Source: Ancylobacter sp. IITR112
GTDB taxonomy: Bacteria; Pseudomonadota; Alphaproteobacteria; Rhizobiales; Xanthobacteraceae
DNA length: 64,000 bases
Assembly (NCBI RefSeq): GCF_041415945.1
Contig: NZ_JBGCUS010000001.1
Location: forward strand, 1,736,001 to 1,800,000
Direction of reading: 5' to 3'
The notes under the pieces were generated by a model. The model did no database searches. It saw nothing but the letters and a program-made list of their open reading frames with translations, and was not told the DNA's origin. The position numbers and the translations under genes were made by a program. This document shows, piece by piece, positions 9,473 through 21,071 of the stretch. Position 1 is the stretch's first letter. Each line of letters opens with the position of its first letter.

Positions 9473-11113
<1,641 letters not shown>

Positions 11114-11217
11114 CTACCGGCAAAAACGCGATTCGACGAGGGCCCGCCTTGCCGAACGGGCACTCGCCTGTGGCTAAACCGTGGGCCGCGCCGGCCAGGG
11201 CCGACGCGGCGCCGCTG

Positions 11218-11601
11218 TCACTGCGACTGCGGAGCCTGCGGCGCGGCCGGAGCGGCAGGCGGCGCGGGCTGGGCGGCGTTGAGCTGGTCGAGCACGGAGC
11301 CGCCCGGCGCGGGCGCCGAAGGCGTGCCGGGCGCGCTGGCCGGGGCGTTGAAGATGGTCGTCGGGCCACGGCCCCAGCCGGCGAGAACGGTCAGCGAGAG
11401 GCTGGTGATGAAGAACAGCCCGGCCAGAATCGCCGTGGCACGGGTCAGCACATTGGCCGTGCCGCGGGCGCTGAAGAAGCCGCCGCCTCCCCCGCCCCCG
11501 CCGCCAATGCCGAGCCCGCCCCCTTCGGAACGCTGAATCAGCACGACGCCGATCAGGGCCAGCACGACCATGAGATGAATGACGATGAGTACGGTTTGCA
11601 T
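11218..11601 (-). CDS. secG: Protein-export membrane protein SecG
   Basis: A 127-residue subunit of the SecYEG translocon. Two membrane helices (about residues 2-22 and 58-78) flank a cytoplasmic loop with the family motif LIQRSEGGGLG, here followed by an unusually long glycine run and FFSARGTANVLTRATAILA, which is diagnostic of SecG. The C-terminal 45 residues are an Ala/Pro-rich tail typical of rhizobial SecG. It sits between tpiA (upstream) and pyrG (downstream), all on the minus strand; the 151-bp gap to tpiA shows no other gene. Confidence 0.95.
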   Translation of the reverse strand: MQTVLIVIHLMVVLALIGVVLIQRSEGGGLGIGGGGGGGGGFFSARGTANVLTRATAILAGLFFITSLSLTVLAGWGRGPTTIFNAPASAPGTPSAPAPGGSVLDQLNAAQPAPPAAPAAPQAPQSQ

Positions 11602-11752
11602 CTGACGCCTTCAAAATGCCCATGCAGCGGCACGCGAGCCCGTGCCTGAACTCGCCCGCCGCACTTGTTGGGCGCGTTCCTACACGATTGCGCCCGGCGT
11701 TTCCAGCCGCCCGGCCACAGGGATTGTTGGCGGGCGGCCGGAAGAAGCCGCG

Positions 11753-12508
11753 TTACAGATAGGCACGGGCGATGGCGAGAAAAGACTCCGCCTTCAGGCT
11801 GGCGCCGCCGACCAGCGCTCCGTCGACATCGGCGATGGACAGAATGTCGGCCGCGTTCTCCGGCTTGACCGAGCCGCCATAGAGCAGGCGAATCCCGCGG
11901 CCCTCGGCCCCGAAGCGGGCAAGCAGTTCGCTGCGCAGCAGCGTGTGCATCTCGGCGATATCGCTCGCGGTTGGCGTCAGCCCGGTGCCGATCGCCCAGA
12001 CCGGCTCGTACGCGACCACGAGATTTGCGGCGCTCGCGCCGTCAGGCACCGAGCCGGCGAGCTGGGCGCGAACCACGTCGAGCGCGCGGAACGCCTCACG
12101 TTCGGAACGGGTCTCGCCGACGCAGAGAATGGCGAACAGGCCGGCGCGCCAGGCCGCTTCGACCTTCGCCCGCGCCAGCGCATCGGTCTCGCCATGTTCG
12201 GACCGGCGCTCGGAATGGCCGAGAATGACCGCGCTCGCGCCCGTGTCGGCGATCATCTCGGCGGAGATGTCACCGGTATAGGCGCCGGCGGCCTTGGTAT
12301 GACAATCCTGTCCGCCAATGCCGATGCGGGTGCCGAGCGCGGCGACCGCCATTGCCGACATCAGGGTGGCGGGCGGACAGACCAGCAGGTCGACCTTCCC
12401 CCTGAGCGCGGGCTCGTAACCCTCGCTGATCCGGCCGAACTCGGCAATGGATGCCTTGAGGCCGTGCATTTTCCAGTTGCCAGCCACCAGCGGACGACGC
12501 TTCGACAT
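11753..12508 (-). CDS. tpiA: Triosephosphate isomerase
   Basis: Glycolytic enzyme interconverting dihydroxyacetone phosphate and glyceraldehyde-3-phosphate. The 251 residues include the substrate lysine in GNWKMHG, the electrophilic His in ILGHSERR, the catalytic base Glu in [12 protein letters not shown] with the loop-6 segment, and the phosphate-binding [13 protein letters not shown] chose the ATG at 12508 because AAGGTG lies nine bases before it; the ATG at 12520 would sit directly against that ribosome site. The 186-bp gap to the divergent ppiD gene must hold promoters for both, but no strong match stands out. Confidence 0.97.
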   Translation of the reverse strand: MSKRRPLVAGNWKMHGLKASIAEFGRISEGYEPALRGKVDLLVCPPATLMSAMAVAALGTRIGIGGQDCHTKAAGAYTGDISAEMIADTGASAVILGHSERRSEHGETDALARAKVEAAWRAGLFAILCVGETRSEREAFRALDVVRAQLAGSVPDGASAANLVVAYEPVWAIGTGLTPTASDIAEMHTLLRSELLARFGAEGRGIRLLYGGSVKPENAADILSIADVDGALVGGASLKAESFLAIARAYL

Positions 12509-12694
12509 GCCGTCATTCACCTTTCACAGAAATGCCACGCAGGACACCTCATAGCAGAGTGTCGCCGGGTGAACAGGGTATCGTTAAGGCCGGCAAATGG
12601 CGCGCAGTGCCGTTGCGGCGACGGGGACGCCTCCCTATTATGCGCGCCTTTCGCGCCCCGGGCCGTCGCCCGCACGACGCCAGACGAGAATCAT

Positions 12695-14587
12695 ATGCTT
12701 GAGACCCTGCGTAAGAGCGCTTCCGGAATTGTCGCCAAGATCCTGATGGGTCTGCTCATCCTCAGCTTCGCGGTCTGGGGCATCGCTGACGTGTTCCGCG
12801 GTTTCGGCAGCCAGACACTGGCGACCATCGGCGACACCGAAATCACGGTGCCGGAATTCCGGCAGCTCTATCAGGAGCGCCTGCAGCAGATCAGCCAGCA
12901 GCTCAAGCGCGGCATCACGCCCGATCAGGCGCGGGCTTTCGGCATTCCCGACCAGCTGCTGAACGAGCAACTGGCCGAGGCGGCGCTGAACGATCAGGCG
13001 GCGGCGCTCGGCCTCGCCCTGTCGGATGAGGAAATCGCCCGGCGGGTGCAGTCGAACCCGGCCTTCTTCGGCCCGGGCGGCAGCTTCGATCCCGCCTATT
13101 TCAACCAGCTTCTGCGCTCCAACGGCTTCACCGAGGCGCGCTTCGTCGCCGCCGAGCGGGCGCTCGCCCTGCGCCAGCAGCTCATTCAGTCGCTGGGCGG
13201 CGGCATCGAGGTTCCGGCCGTGCTCAAGGGCGCGCTGGCCCGCTATGAGGGCGAGGAGCGCTCGGTCAATTACGCCATGCTGACCCCGGCCGCGCTCGCC
13301 GCGCCGGCCGATCCCTCCGAGGAGGAACTGCGCGCCTTCTTCGACGCGCGCAAGGTCGCGTTCCGGGCGCCGGAATACCGCAAGATCGGCGTGCTGGTGC
13401 TCACCCCGGAAGCGCTCGCCTCCAGCGAGAGCGTGTCCGACGCCGAGGTCGAGGCGGCCTATAACGCCAATCTGTCCACCTATGGCACGCCGGAAAAGCG
13501 CGTGGTGCAGCAGCTCGTCTTCCCCAATGAGGACGACGCCAAGGCCGCCGCCGCCCGCATCAAGGCCGGCACGCCCTTCGCCGATATCGTCGCCGAGCGC
13601 CAGCTAAGCGCCAAGGATGTTGATCTCGGCAACGTCTCGCGCGCCGACATCATCGACCGGCAGGTGGCGGACGCCGCCTTCTCGCTGCCGGAGAACGGCA
13701 CCAGCGATGTCATCGCCGGCCGCTTCGGCCCGGTCATCGTGCATATCGGCGCCATCACGCCGGGCAGCGTCCAGCCGCTGGCGGAAGTGGCGCCCGCCAT
13801 CAAGGCGGCGCTGCAGGTCAATGCCGCGCGCCGGGAAATGCTCGCCACCTATGACAAGATCGAGGACGAGCGCGCCGGCGGCGCGCAACTGTCGGAGATC
13901 GCCGGCAAGTTCGGCCTGACCCTGCAGAATTTCGACACCAGCATTCAGGGCCAGACCCCGGACGGCAGCGCCATCCCCGCCTTCCCGGCGCGTTCCGACG
14001 TGCTGCGCGGCGCCTTCGCCTCCGAGGTCGCCGCGGAGAATGATCCGGTGCAGCTACCGCAGAATGGCGGCTATGTCTGGTATCAGGTCGATGACATCAC
14101 TCCCCCGCGCGACCGCAGCTTCGAGGAAGCGCGCGCTCAGGTGCTGGAGCGCTGGAAGCAGGATCAGGCCGCGCAGGCGCTCGACAAGAAGGTCGAGGAC
14201 ATCAAGGCGACGATCGCCGCCGGCACGCCCTTCGATCAGGCGGTGACCGCGGCCGGGCTCGAACTGCGCGCCGCCAACGGCCTGCGCCGCGGCCGCACCG
14301 CCGATGGCGTGCCGCAGGACATCATGACCGCCGTGTTCGAGACTCCCGAGGGCGGGGTCGGCAGCGCGCTCGCCGAAGGCGGCGACAGCCGGCTGCTGTT
14401 CCAGGTGCTGCGCGCCAGCGTGCCCGCGACTCAGACAGGCCCCGACGAGAAGCTGCTGTCCGATCTGCGCACCAGCATGGAGAACGACCTGATGACGGAA
14501 TATCTCGTCGAGCTGCAGAGCCGGCTCGGCGCCCGCGTCAACCGGGCCGCGCTCGACCAGATCGTCGGCACCGACGCGGTGAACTGA
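12695..14587 (+). CDS. PpiD-like membrane-anchored peptidyl-prolyl isomerase / chaperone
   Basis: A 630-residue periplasmic folding factor. It has a short cytoplasmic N-terminus, one membrane anchor (about residues 15-37, ILMGLLILSFAVWGIADVF), a SurA/PpiD-type N-terminal chaperone region (about 40-190) and a parvulin-like domain (about 245-360). PpiD proteins bind newly translocated polypeptides leaving SecYEG. The codons upstream of 12695 in the same frame are not protein-like, and the conserved MLETLRKSASG start fits alphaproteobacterial relatives. trpE begins 15 bp after the stop, so the trp genes probably ride on this transcript; this tpiA-ppiD-trpE order is recurrent in the class. Confidence 0.92.
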   Translation: MLETLRKSASGIVAKILMGLLILSFAVWGIADVFRGFGSQTLATIGDTEITVPEFRQLYQERLQQISQQLKRGITPDQARAFGIPDQLLNEQLAEAALNDQAAALGLALSDEEIARRVQSNPAFFGPGGSFDPAYFNQLLRSNGFTEARFVAAERALALRQQLIQSLGGGIEVPAVLKGALARYEGEERSVNYAMLTPAALAAPADPSEEELRAFFDARKVAFRAPEYRKIGVLVLTPEALASSESVSDAEVEAAYNANLSTYGTPEKRVVQQLVFPNEDDAKAAAARIKAGTPFADIVAERQLSAKDVDLGNVSRADIIDRQVADAAFSLPENGTSDVIAGRFGPVIVHIGAITPGSVQPLAEVAPAIKAALQVNAARREMLATYDKIEDERAGGAQLSEIAGKFGLTLQNFDTSIQGQTPDGSAIPAFPARSDVLRGAFASEVAAENDPVQLPQNGGYVWYQVDDITPPRDRSFEEARAQVLERWKQDQAAQALDKKVEDIKATIAAGTPFDQAVTAAGLELRAANGLRRGRTADGVPQDIMTAVFETPEGGVGSALAEGGDSRLLFQVLRASVPATQTGPDEKLLSDLRTSMENDLMTEYLVELQSRLGARVNRAALDQIVGTDAVN

Positions 14588-14602
14588 GGCGGAACGCTTG
14601 TC

Positions 14603-16117
14603 ATGAGCCTCACCCCCGAAGCGGATGCCTTCGCCTCCGCCTATCAGCGCGGCGAGGCGCAGGTGGTCACCACCACGCTCATCGCCGATCTCGAAACCCC
14701 GGTCTCGGCCTTCCTCAAGATCGCCGGCGAGCGGCCCAACAGCTTCCTGCTCGAATCGGTCGAGGGTGGCGCCACGCGCGGGCGCTACTCCATGATCGGC
14801 ATCGAGCCGGATGTGATCTGGCGCTGCCATGGCGACACGGCGGAGATCAACCGCCACGCCGCCACCGACCGCGACGCCTTCACGCCGTGCCCGGACAAGC
14901 CGCTGGTCTCGCTGCGCAAGCTGGTCGCGGAATCGCGCATCCACCTGCCGGAGGGCGCACCGCCCATGGCGGCGGGCGTGTTCGGCTATCTCGGCTACGA
15001 CATGGTGCGGCAGATGGAGCGTCTGCCCGCACCCAAGCCCGACGTGATCGACGTGCCGGATGCGATCTTCATCCGCCCCACCGTCATGGTGGTGTTCGAC
15101 GCGGTGCGCGACGAGATCACCGTCGTCACCCCCGTCCGGCCGACCCCGGAGGTCGCCGCCACCGCCGCCTATGAAGCGGCGCGCGAGCGGCTGGAGACGG
15201 TGGTCGCCGCGCTCGACAGCGCGCTGCCCAATCTGCCCTCGGAAGACGCGTTCCATCAGGCGGTGGAGCCGCAGTCCAACACCGAGCCGGCGGCCTATCG
15301 CGACATGGTCGAGCGGGCGAAGGAATATATCCGCGCCGGCGACATCTTCCAGGTCGTGCTCTCGCAGCGCTTCGAGGCGCCCTTCACTCTGCCGCCCTTC
15401 TCGCTCTACCGGGCGCTGCGGCGGATCAACCCGGCGCCTTTCCTGGTCTATTTCAACTTCGGCGGCTTCTCGCTGGTCTGCTCCAGCCCGGAAATCCTGG
15501 TACGGCTGCGTAACGACACCGTCACCATCCGCCCCATCGCCGGCACCCGCCGGCGCGGCGCCACCCCGCATGAGGACAAGGCGCTGGAAGAGGAACTTCT
15601 GGCCGATCCGAAGGAGCGGGCCGAGCACCTGATGCTGCTCGATCTCGGCCGCAACGATGTCGGCCGCGTCGCGAAGATCGGTACGGTCGAAGTCACCGAC
15701 AGCTTCTTCATCGAGCGCTACAGCCAGGTGATGCACATCGTCTCCAATGTCGAAGGCGCGCTCGACCCGCGCCGCGACGCGCTGGACGCACTCGCCGCCG
15801 GCTTCCCCGCCGGCACGGTGTCCGGCGCGCCGAAGGTGCGGGCGATGGAGATCATCGACGAATTGGAACGCGACAAGCGCGGCATCTATGCCGGCGCCAT
15901 CGGCTATTTCGGCGCCGATGGCGAGATGGACACCTGCATCGTGCTGCGCACCGCCGTGGTGAAGGACGGACGGATGTATGTGCAGGCCGGCGCCGGCATC
16001 GTCTATGATTCCGTGCCGGAGAGCGAACAGCAGGAATGCGTCAACAAGGCCAAGGCGCTGTTCCGCGCCGGCGAGGAGGCCGTGCGCTTCGCCGCCCGGG
16101 CCGGACGGGGGCAGTGA
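14603..16117 (+). CDS. trpE: Anthranilate synthase component I
   Basis: Converts chorismate and ammonia to anthranilate, the first step of tryptophan synthesis, with TrpG as the glutaminase partner. The 504 residues show the N-terminal feedback region with LLESVEGG (tryptophan-binding type) and the chorismate-binding domain with IAGTRRRG, DLGRNDVGRV and SGAPKVRAMEIIDELE. Only 15 bp separate it from ppiD, so there is no room for a trp leader peptide and attenuator immediately upstream, unlike the trp attenuators described in several rhizobia. trpG lies 221 bp downstream behind a palindromic repeat. Confidence 0.98.
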   Translation: MSLTPEADAFASAYQRGEAQVVTTTLIADLETPVSAFLKIAGERPNSFLLESVEGGATRGRYSMIGIEPDVIWRCHGDTAEINRHAATDRDAFTPCPDKPLVSLRKLVAESRIHLPEGAPPMAAGVFGYLGYDMVRQMERLPAPKPDVIDVPDAIFIRPTVMVVFDAVRDEITVVTPVRPTPEVAATAAYEAARERLETVVAALDSALPNLPSEDAFHQAVEPQSNTEPAAYRDMVERAKEYIRAGDIFQVVLSQRFEAPFTLPPFSLYRALRRINPAPFLVYFNFGGFSLVCSSPEILVRLRNDTVTIRPIAGTRRRGATPHEDKALEEELLADPKERAEHLMLLDLGRNDVGRVAKIGTVEVTDSFFIERYSQVMHIVSNVEGALDPRRDALDALAAGFPAGTVSGAPKVRAMEIIDELERDKRGIYAGAIGYFGADGEMDTCIVLRTAVVKDGRMYVQAGAGIVYDSVPESEQQECVNKAKALFRAGEEAVRFAARAGRGQ

Positions 16118-16173
16118 GGCGATGATGGGCGGCGTGCGGCGCGAGCGATGGCGGGGCTGGTGACGCCATAAGC

Positions 16174-16258
16174 GTCATCCCGGACGGTGCAAGGCCGAGC
16201 CGGGAGCGGCGCAGCGAAGCGCGATCCCGGCTCTTCGCTGCGCTTCGGCCGGGATGAC
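16174..16258. repeat. Intergenic palindromic repeat element between trpE and trpG
   Basis: An 85-bp element bounded by GTCATCCCGG (16174-16183) and its exact complement CCGGGATGAC (16249-16258). Inside is a nested hairpin with AGCCGGGA against TCCCGGCT and GCGCAGCGAAG against CTTCGCTGCGC. This GTCATCCCGG-type palindrome is a familiar dispersed intergenic repeat of Bradyrhizobium-like genomes, which I state from memory. No other copy was noticed in this window. It sits inside what would otherwise be a continuous trp transcript. Confidence 0.8.
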
Positions 16259-16338
16259 AGAGCACATGCCTTGACCCCGCGCCGGAACAGCCCCTAGACC
16301 TTCTCACAGCCGGCATGCGGCCGGCGGATGGACGCACG

Positions 16339-16947
16339 ATGATCCTGCTCATCGACAATTACGACAGCTTCACCTGGAACCTCGTCCACTATATTGGCGG
16401 GCTCGGCGCCGAGGTGGAGGTGCGCCGCAACGACACGCTCACCGTCGACGAGGCGATGGCGCTCAAGCCCGAGGCGATCGTCATCTCGCCCGGTCCGGCG
16501 ACTCCCAACGAGGCCGGCATCTCCTGCGCGCTGATCGAGCGCGCAGCCAAGGACGGCGTGCCGGTATTCGGCGTCTGCCTTGGCCATCAGGCCATCGGTC
16601 AGGTGTTCGGCGGCGATGTGGTGCGCGCACCCCAGCCGATCCACGGCAAGCTCTCGCAGATCAGCCACACCAATGACGGCGTGTTTCGCGGCATTAACGG
16701 CCCGCTCAAGGCGACGCGCTATCACTCGCTGGTGGTCAAGCGCGACACGCTGCCGGAGGCGCTGGCGGTGACGGCGCAGACCGATGATGGCCTCATCATG
16801 GGCCTCTCGCACAGAACGCTGCCGGTGCACGGGGTGCAGTTCCACCCGGAAAGCATCGCCTCCGAGCACGGCCGCACCATTCTCAAGAATTTCCTCGATC
16901 TCGCGCGCGCGTGGAATGCCGGCCCCGGCCGGGAGCGGGCGGCGTGA
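16339..16947 (+). CDS. trpG: Anthranilate synthase component II (glutamine amidotransferase)
   Basis: Supplies ammonia from glutamine to TrpE; homologues may also serve para-aminobenzoate synthesis. The 202 residues begin [18 protein letters not shown] and contain the nucleophile Cys in VFGVCLGHQ and the His-Glu pair in [14 protein letters not shown]. The start at 16339 gives the conserved N-terminus; an upstream in-frame ATG at 16315 adds eight unconserved residues. The stop overlaps a possible GTG start of trpD at 16944. Confidence 0.97.
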   Translation: MILLIDNYDSFTWNLVHYIGGLGAEVEVRRNDTLTVDEAMALKPEAIVISPGPATPNEAGISCALIERAAKDGVPVFGVCLGHQAIGQVFGGDVVRAPQPIHGKLSQISHTNDGVFRGINGPLKATRYHSLVVKRDTLPEALAVTAQTDDGLIMGLSHRTLPVHGVQFHPESIASEHGRTILKNFLDLARAWNAGPGRERAA

Positions 16948-16979
16948 GCGCGGCACAACAGGCGGGGGCGCAGAGCCAT

Positions 16980-18005
16980 ATGGACAATCTCAAGCCCATC
17001 ATCGGCAAGCTGGCGACCGGCACCACGCTGACGCGCGCGGAAGCCGCCGCCGCCTTCGACGTGATGATGTCGGGCGAGGCGACGCCCTCGCAGATCGGCG
17101 CCATCCTCATGGCCCTGCGGGTGCGCGGCGAGGCGATCGAGGAAATCGCCGGCGCCGTCACCACCATGCGCTCCAAGATGCTGCGGGTGGACGCGCCGGC
17201 GGAGGCGGTCGATGTGGTCGGCACCGGGGGCGATGCCTCCGGCTCCTACAACATCTCCACCTGCGCCTCGTTCATCGTCGCCGGGGCCGGCGTGCCGGTG
17301 GCAAAGCACGGCAACCGCGCGCTCTCCTCCAAATCTGGCGCCGCCGACGTGCTGATGGCGCTGGGCGTGAAGATCGACCTGACGCCGCAGCAGATCGCCA
17401 CCTGCATAAGCGAGGCCGGCATCGGCTTCATGTTCGCCCCGGCCCATCACCCCGCGATGAAGCATGTTGGCCCGACGCGGGTGGAAATGGGCACGCGCAC
17501 CATTTTCAACCTGATCGGCCCGCTTTCCAACCCGGCGGGCGTGACCCGGCAGATGGTCGGCGTGTTCGCCCGCACCTGGGTCGAGCCCATCGCCGAGGTG
17601 CTGCGCACGCTCGGCTCCACCCATGCCTGGGTGGTGCATGGCTCCGACGGGCTCGACGAGATCACCACCACCGGCCCGACCCATGTGGCGGAGCTCAAGG
17701 ACGGCGCCATCCGCAGCTTCGAGATCACGCCGGAAGAATTCGGCCTCGCCCGCGCGACGCCCGAGGCTCTGAAGGGCGGCGACGGCGCCGCCAATGCGCT
17801 GGCGCTGCGCGCCGTGCTGGCCGGCGAGCCGAGCGCCTATGCCGATGTCGCCCTGCTCAATGCGGCGGCGGCGCTGGTTGTCGCCGGCAAGGCGGACGAG
17901 CTCGGCGCCGGGCTGGAACTCGCCCGCGCCAGCCTCTCCGGCGGCCATGCGGCCGCGGCGCTCGACCGGCTGATCGCCGCCTCGGCGCTGGCGGCAGCGG
18001 AATAG
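16980..18005 (+). CDS. trpD: Anthranilate phosphoribosyltransferase
   Basis: Transfers phosphoribosyl from PRPP to anthranilate. The 341 residues contain the glycine-rich [16 protein letters not shown], the [17 protein letters not shown] segment and the [12 protein letters not shown] loop. The ATG at 16980 matches the usual N-terminus; a GTG at 16944 forms a GTGA overlap with the trpG stop and has GGGAG ten bases upstream, so a 12-residue longer protein is possible. trpC follows after 9 bp, indicating translational coupling in a trpG-D-C operon. Confidence 0.97.
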   Translation: MDNLKPIIGKLATGTTLTRAEAAAAFDVMMSGEATPSQIGAILMALRVRGEAIEEIAGAVTTMRSKMLRVDAPAEAVDVVGTGGDASGSYNISTCASFIVAGAGVPVAKHGNRALSSKSGAADVLMALGVKIDLTPQQIATCISEAGIGFMFAPAHHPAMKHVGPTRVEMGTRTIFNLIGPLSNPAGVTRQMVGVFARTWVEPIAEVLRTLGSTHAWVVHGSDGLDEITTTGPTHVAELKDGAIRSFEITPEEFGLARATPEALKGGDGAANALALRAVLAGEPSAYADVALLNAAAALVVAGKADELGAGLELARASLSGGHAAAALDRLIAASALAAAE

Positions 18006-18014
18006 GAGCGCGCC

Positions 18015-18830
18015 ATGGCGGACATTCTGGAACAGATCGGCGCCTATAAGCGCGAGGAAATCGCCGCCGCCAAGCGCGAGCGCCCGCTTGCCGGAGTGCG
18101 CGCCGAGGCCGAGGCGCAGCCGCCCGCGCGCGGCTTCCTGCGCGCCATCGAGGCGAAAATCGCGGCGGGCCGCACCGCGCTGATCGCCGAGATCAAGAAG
18201 GCGAGCCCGTCCAAGGGGCTGATCCGCGCCGATTTCGATCCGCCCGCGCTGGCGAAAGCCTATGAGGCAGGTGCGGCGGCGTGCCTTTCCGTCCTCACCG
18301 ACCGCCCCTCCTTCCAGGGCGCGCCGGAATTCCTCGTCGCCGCGCGGGCGGCCTGCGCGCTTCCGGCGCTCCGCAAGGACTTTCTCTACGACACCTATCA
18401 GGTGGTCGAGGCACGTAGCTGGGGCGCCGACTGCATCCTCGTCATCATGGCCTCGGTCGATGACGCGCTGGCGCGCGACCTGGTCGAGGCCGCGCACGAC
18501 CTCGGCATGGACGCGCTGGTCGAGGTGCATGACGACGCCGAGCTCGACCGCGCCTTGAGGTTGCCGGCGAAGCTGGTCGGCATCAACAACCGCAATCTGC
18601 GCACCTTCGACGTGACGCTGGCGACCTCCGAACGCCTCGCCCCGCGCATTCCCGCGGACCGGGTGATCGTCGGCGAAAGCGGCATCTTCACCCCGGACGA
18701 CATCGCCCGCCTAGCGCAGGTGAACATCGGAACCATCCTCGTCGGCGAGAGCCTGATGCGGCAGGCGGATGTGGCAGCGGCGACGCGCGCCCTGCTCGCC
18801 CCGGCCACGCCCGCCCGTGCGGCCGGCTGA
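18015..18830 (+). CDS. trpC: Indole-3-glycerol phosphate synthase
   Basis: Closes the indole ring from carboxyphenylamino-deoxyribulose phosphate. The 271-residue TIM barrel has the catalytic lysine in [13 protein letters not shown], the second lysine in [11 protein letters not shown], the [12 protein letters not shown] segment and the phosphate-binding [11 protein letters not shown]. It is not fused to TrpF, as is usual in alphaproteobacteria. moaC starts 3 bp after the stop, joining tryptophan and molybdenum-cofactor genes in one transcript, a recurrent arrangement in this class. Confidence 0.98.
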   Translation: MADILEQIGAYKREEIAAAKRERPLAGVRAEAEAQPPARGFLRAIEAKIAAGRTALIAEIKKASPSKGLIRADFDPPALAKAYEAGAAACLSVLTDRPSFQGAPEFLVAARAACALPALRKDFLYDTYQVVEARSWGADCILVIMASVDDALARDLVEAAHDLGMDALVEVHDDAELDRALRLPAKLVGINNRNLRTFDVTLATSERLAPRIPADRVIVGESGIFTPDDIARLAQVNIGTILVGESLMRQADVAAATRALLAPATPARAAG

Positions 18831-18833
18831 GCG

Positions 18834-19319
18834 ATGAGCGACGCCCCTCGCCTCACCCATCTCGACGCCGCCGGCGCCGCGCACATGGTGGATGTCGCCG
18901 ACAAGGCGGTGACCGACCGCGTGGCGGTGGCCGTGGGCGAAGTGACGATGCGGCCGGAGACGCTGGAGCTCATCCTCTCCGGCAACGCCAAGAAGGGTGA
19001 CGTGATCGGCACGGCGCGTCTGGCCGGCATCATGGCGGCCAAGCGGACGCATGAGCTGATCCCGCTCTGCCATGCGCTGCTGCTCTCGAAAGTCGCGGTC
19101 GAGATCACTCCCGAGGCTGGTCTCACTGGCCTCATCGTCCACGCCACTGTTCGCACCAGCGGCCAGACCGGAGTGGAGATGGAAGCGCTCACCGCCGTCA
19201 GCGTGGCCTGCCTCACCATTTACGACATGGCCAAGGCGGTGGACCGGGGCATGCGGATCGGCAATGTCCGCCTTCTTGAGAAAAGCGGTGGAAGATCAGG
19301 GCATTGGCAGGCGGATTGA
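18834..19319 (+). CDS. moaC: Cyclic pyranopterin monophosphate synthase
   Basis: Acts with MoaA in the first stage of molybdenum-cofactor synthesis, converting the cyclic GTP derivative to cyclic pyranopterin monophosphate. The 161 residues show [51 protein letters not shown] with the active-site His, and [23 protein letters not shown] with the conserved Lys near the C-terminus. It lies between trpC (3 bp) and moeA (10 bp). Confidence 0.97.
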   Translation: MSDAPRLTHLDAAGAAHMVDVADKAVTDRVAVAVGEVTMRPETLELILSGNAKKGDVIGTARLAGIMAAKRTHELIPLCHALLLSKVAVEITPEAGLTGLIVHATVRTSGQTGVEMEALTAVSVACLTIYDMAKAVDRGMRIGNVRLLEKSGGRSGHWQAD

Positions 19320-19329
19320 GGAGAGAAAC

Positions 19330-20544
19330 ATGGCGTTGATGCCGGTCGAGGAGGCGCTGGCCCTCCTTCTCTCCACCGCCGCGCCGCTCGGCGCCGAAAC
19401 CGTGCCGCTGGACGCCGCCGCCGGCCGCGTGCTGGCGGCGCCGGTGGTCGCCGGCCGCACCACGCCGGGCGCCGACGTTTCCGCCATGGACGGCTACGCT
19501 GTGCGCGCGGACGACGTCACGCATGTGCCCGTCACCCTTGAAATCCTTGGTGAATCCGCCGCCGGACGGCCGTTCTCCGGCCCCGTTCGGCCCGGCACGG
19601 CGGTACGGATCTTCACCGGCGCCGTGCTGCCCGAGGGCGCCGACGCCATCGTAATTCAGGAAGACACGGTCCGCGATGGCAACTCCGCAACCCTGACCGA
19701 GGCAGCGACACCCGGACGCCATATCCGCCGCGCCGGCGGCGACTTCGCTTCCGGCGAGACGCTGCTCCCCGCCGGGCACCGGCTACGCGCCCGCGACCTC
19801 GCGCTGGTCGCGGCGGGCGATGTGGCGAAGGTAAGCGTGGTGCGTCGGCCACGGGTCGCGCTCCTGTCCACCGGCGACGAGCTGATGCGCCCTGGCGAAG
19901 GCGCCGAGGCCCATCAGGTGATTGTTTCCAATATCTATTCCGTCGCCGCGCTGGCTCGCTCCGCCGGCGCCGAGGTGGCCGATCTCGGCATTCTCCGTGA
20001 TACGATGGCGGCAACGCGGGCCGGCGTGCGCGCCGCGCTGGACGGCGGCTTCGACGTGCTGGTGACAACGGGCGGCGCTTCGGTCGGCGACCACGACCTC
20101 ATCGCGCCGGCGCTCACCGCCGAGGGCATCGCCCTCGCCGTGCACAAGATCGCGCTGCGGCCCGGCAAGCCGCTGATGTTCGGCCGAGGCGCGCAGACGC
20201 AGGTGCTCGGCCTGCCGGGCAACCCGGTCTCGGCGCATGTGTGCGCGCTGCTGTTCCTGGTTCCGCTGATCAAGGCCCTGCAAGGACTGCCGGTGCCGGC
20301 CCATCCCGCGCTTGAGCCCGCTCGGCTCGCCAGCGACGTGTCGGCGAATGAGCAGCGCATGGATTTCCAGCGCGCCGAAATCGTCGGCGACGCCGAGGGG
20401 CTGCCGCTGGTGCGGGCGCTGCCGGTGCAGGACAGTTCCATGCTGCGCCAGCTCGCCCGCGCCGATGCTCTCCTTGTTCGCCGCCCGCATGCTCCGGCCG
20501 CCAAGGCTGGCGAGATGTGCGAGATTCTGCGGCTGGAGGATTGA
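19330..20544 (+). CDS. moeA: Molybdopterin molybdenumtransferase
   Basis: Inserts molybdate into adenylylated molybdopterin. The 404 residues contain the N-terminal PGADVSAMDGYAVRADD, the LLSTGDELMRPGE segment, the VTTGGASVGDHD motif of the MoeA/MogA fold, and the C-terminal beta-barrel. The ATG at 19330 has GAGGAGA six bases upstream; longer in-frame ORF sequence overlaps moaC and is not real. It is the last gene of the ppiD-trp-moa run. Confidence 0.97.
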   Translation: MALMPVEEALALLLSTAAPLGAETVPLDAAAGRVLAAPVVAGRTTPGADVSAMDGYAVRADDVTHVPVTLEILGESAAGRPFSGPVRPGTAVRIFTGAVLPEGADAIVIQEDTVRDGNSATLTEAATPGRHIRRAGGDFASGETLLPAGHRLRARDLALVAAGDVAKVSVVRRPRVALLSTGDELMRPGEGAEAHQVIVSNIYSVAALARSAGAEVADLGILRDTMAATRAGVRAALDGGFDVLVTTGGASVGDHDLIAPALTAEGIALAVHKIALRPGKPLMFGRGAQTQVLGLPGNPVSAHVCALLFLVPLIKALQGLPVPAHPALEPARLASDVSANEQRMDFQRAEIVGDAEGLPLVRALPVQDSSMLRQLARADALLVRRPHAPAAKAGEMCEILRLED

Positions 20545-20600
20545 CGCCGCCCCGTCGCGCCTGTGTGCTCGGCCACGAACGGTTGAAATGAGGGGCGGCC

Positions 20601-20987
20601 ATGGAGATCAATCTTCCGGAGGTGCTGGCGGAGGTCCGCACGGCCTTCGAGCGTTACGAGCGCGCGCTGGTCGAAAACGACCTCGCTGAGCTCGACGCGC
20701 TGTTCTGGGATGATGCACGCACCATCCGCTATGGCGGCGGCGAGAACCTTTACGGTATCGAAGCGATCCGCGCCTTCCGCGCTGCGCGCCCGCCGACGGG
20801 CCTCGCGCGCACGCTGGAAGGCACCGTCATCACCACCTATGGCCGCGACATGGCGGTCGCCTCCACACTGTTCCGGCGGCCTGCGACCCCGGGTCGGGTA
20901 GGTCGCCAGATGCAGACCTGGCGGCGCCTGCCGGAAGGCTGGAAGGTCGTCGCCGCCCATGTAAGTGTCATCGACGAGCCTGTGTGA
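20601..20987 (+). CDS. AtzH/HpxZ-like (DUF3225) SnoaL-fold protein
   Basis: A 128-residue protein with the cone-shaped NTF2/SnoaL-like fold pattern. The diagnostic stretches are FERYERALVENDLAELDALFWDD, IRYGGGENLYGIEAIRAFR and QMQTWRRLPEGWKVVAAHVS. Close relatives (HpxZ, AtzH) occur with an AtzE/HpxW-type amidase and a short AtzG subunit in oxalurate or biuret breakdown; neither partner is present here. AGGGGCGG precedes the ATG. A GntR regulator follows 84 bp later on the same strand, so the pair looks like an isolated accessory unit between moeA and lexA. Function cannot be stated. Confidence 0.85.
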   Translation: MEINLPEVLAEVRTAFERYERALVENDLAELDALFWDDARTIRYGGGENLYGIEAIRAFRAARPPTGLARTLEGTVITTYGRDMAVASTLFRRPATPGRVGRQMQTWRRLPEGWKVVAAHVSVIDEPV

Positions 20988-21071
20988 ACTCTTGGTGACG
21001 CCGAGCCGCAGGGATATGGATGAGCACGGCTCTCCGGCATGCGGGCGGCCGAATGGGTTTTCTGTGCGCTC

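Noticed and set aside
11602..11752. tRNA gene between secG and tpiA, as found near secG in enterobacteria
   Set aside because: No cloverleaf, T-loop GTTCRANNC or CCA end could be drawn.
14588..14602. trp leader peptide and attenuator before trpE
   Set aside because: Only 15 bp separate ppiD from trpE, so there is no room.
16722..18530. Long minus-strand frame opposite trpG, trpD and trpC
   Set aside because: Antisense shadow spanning several real genes.
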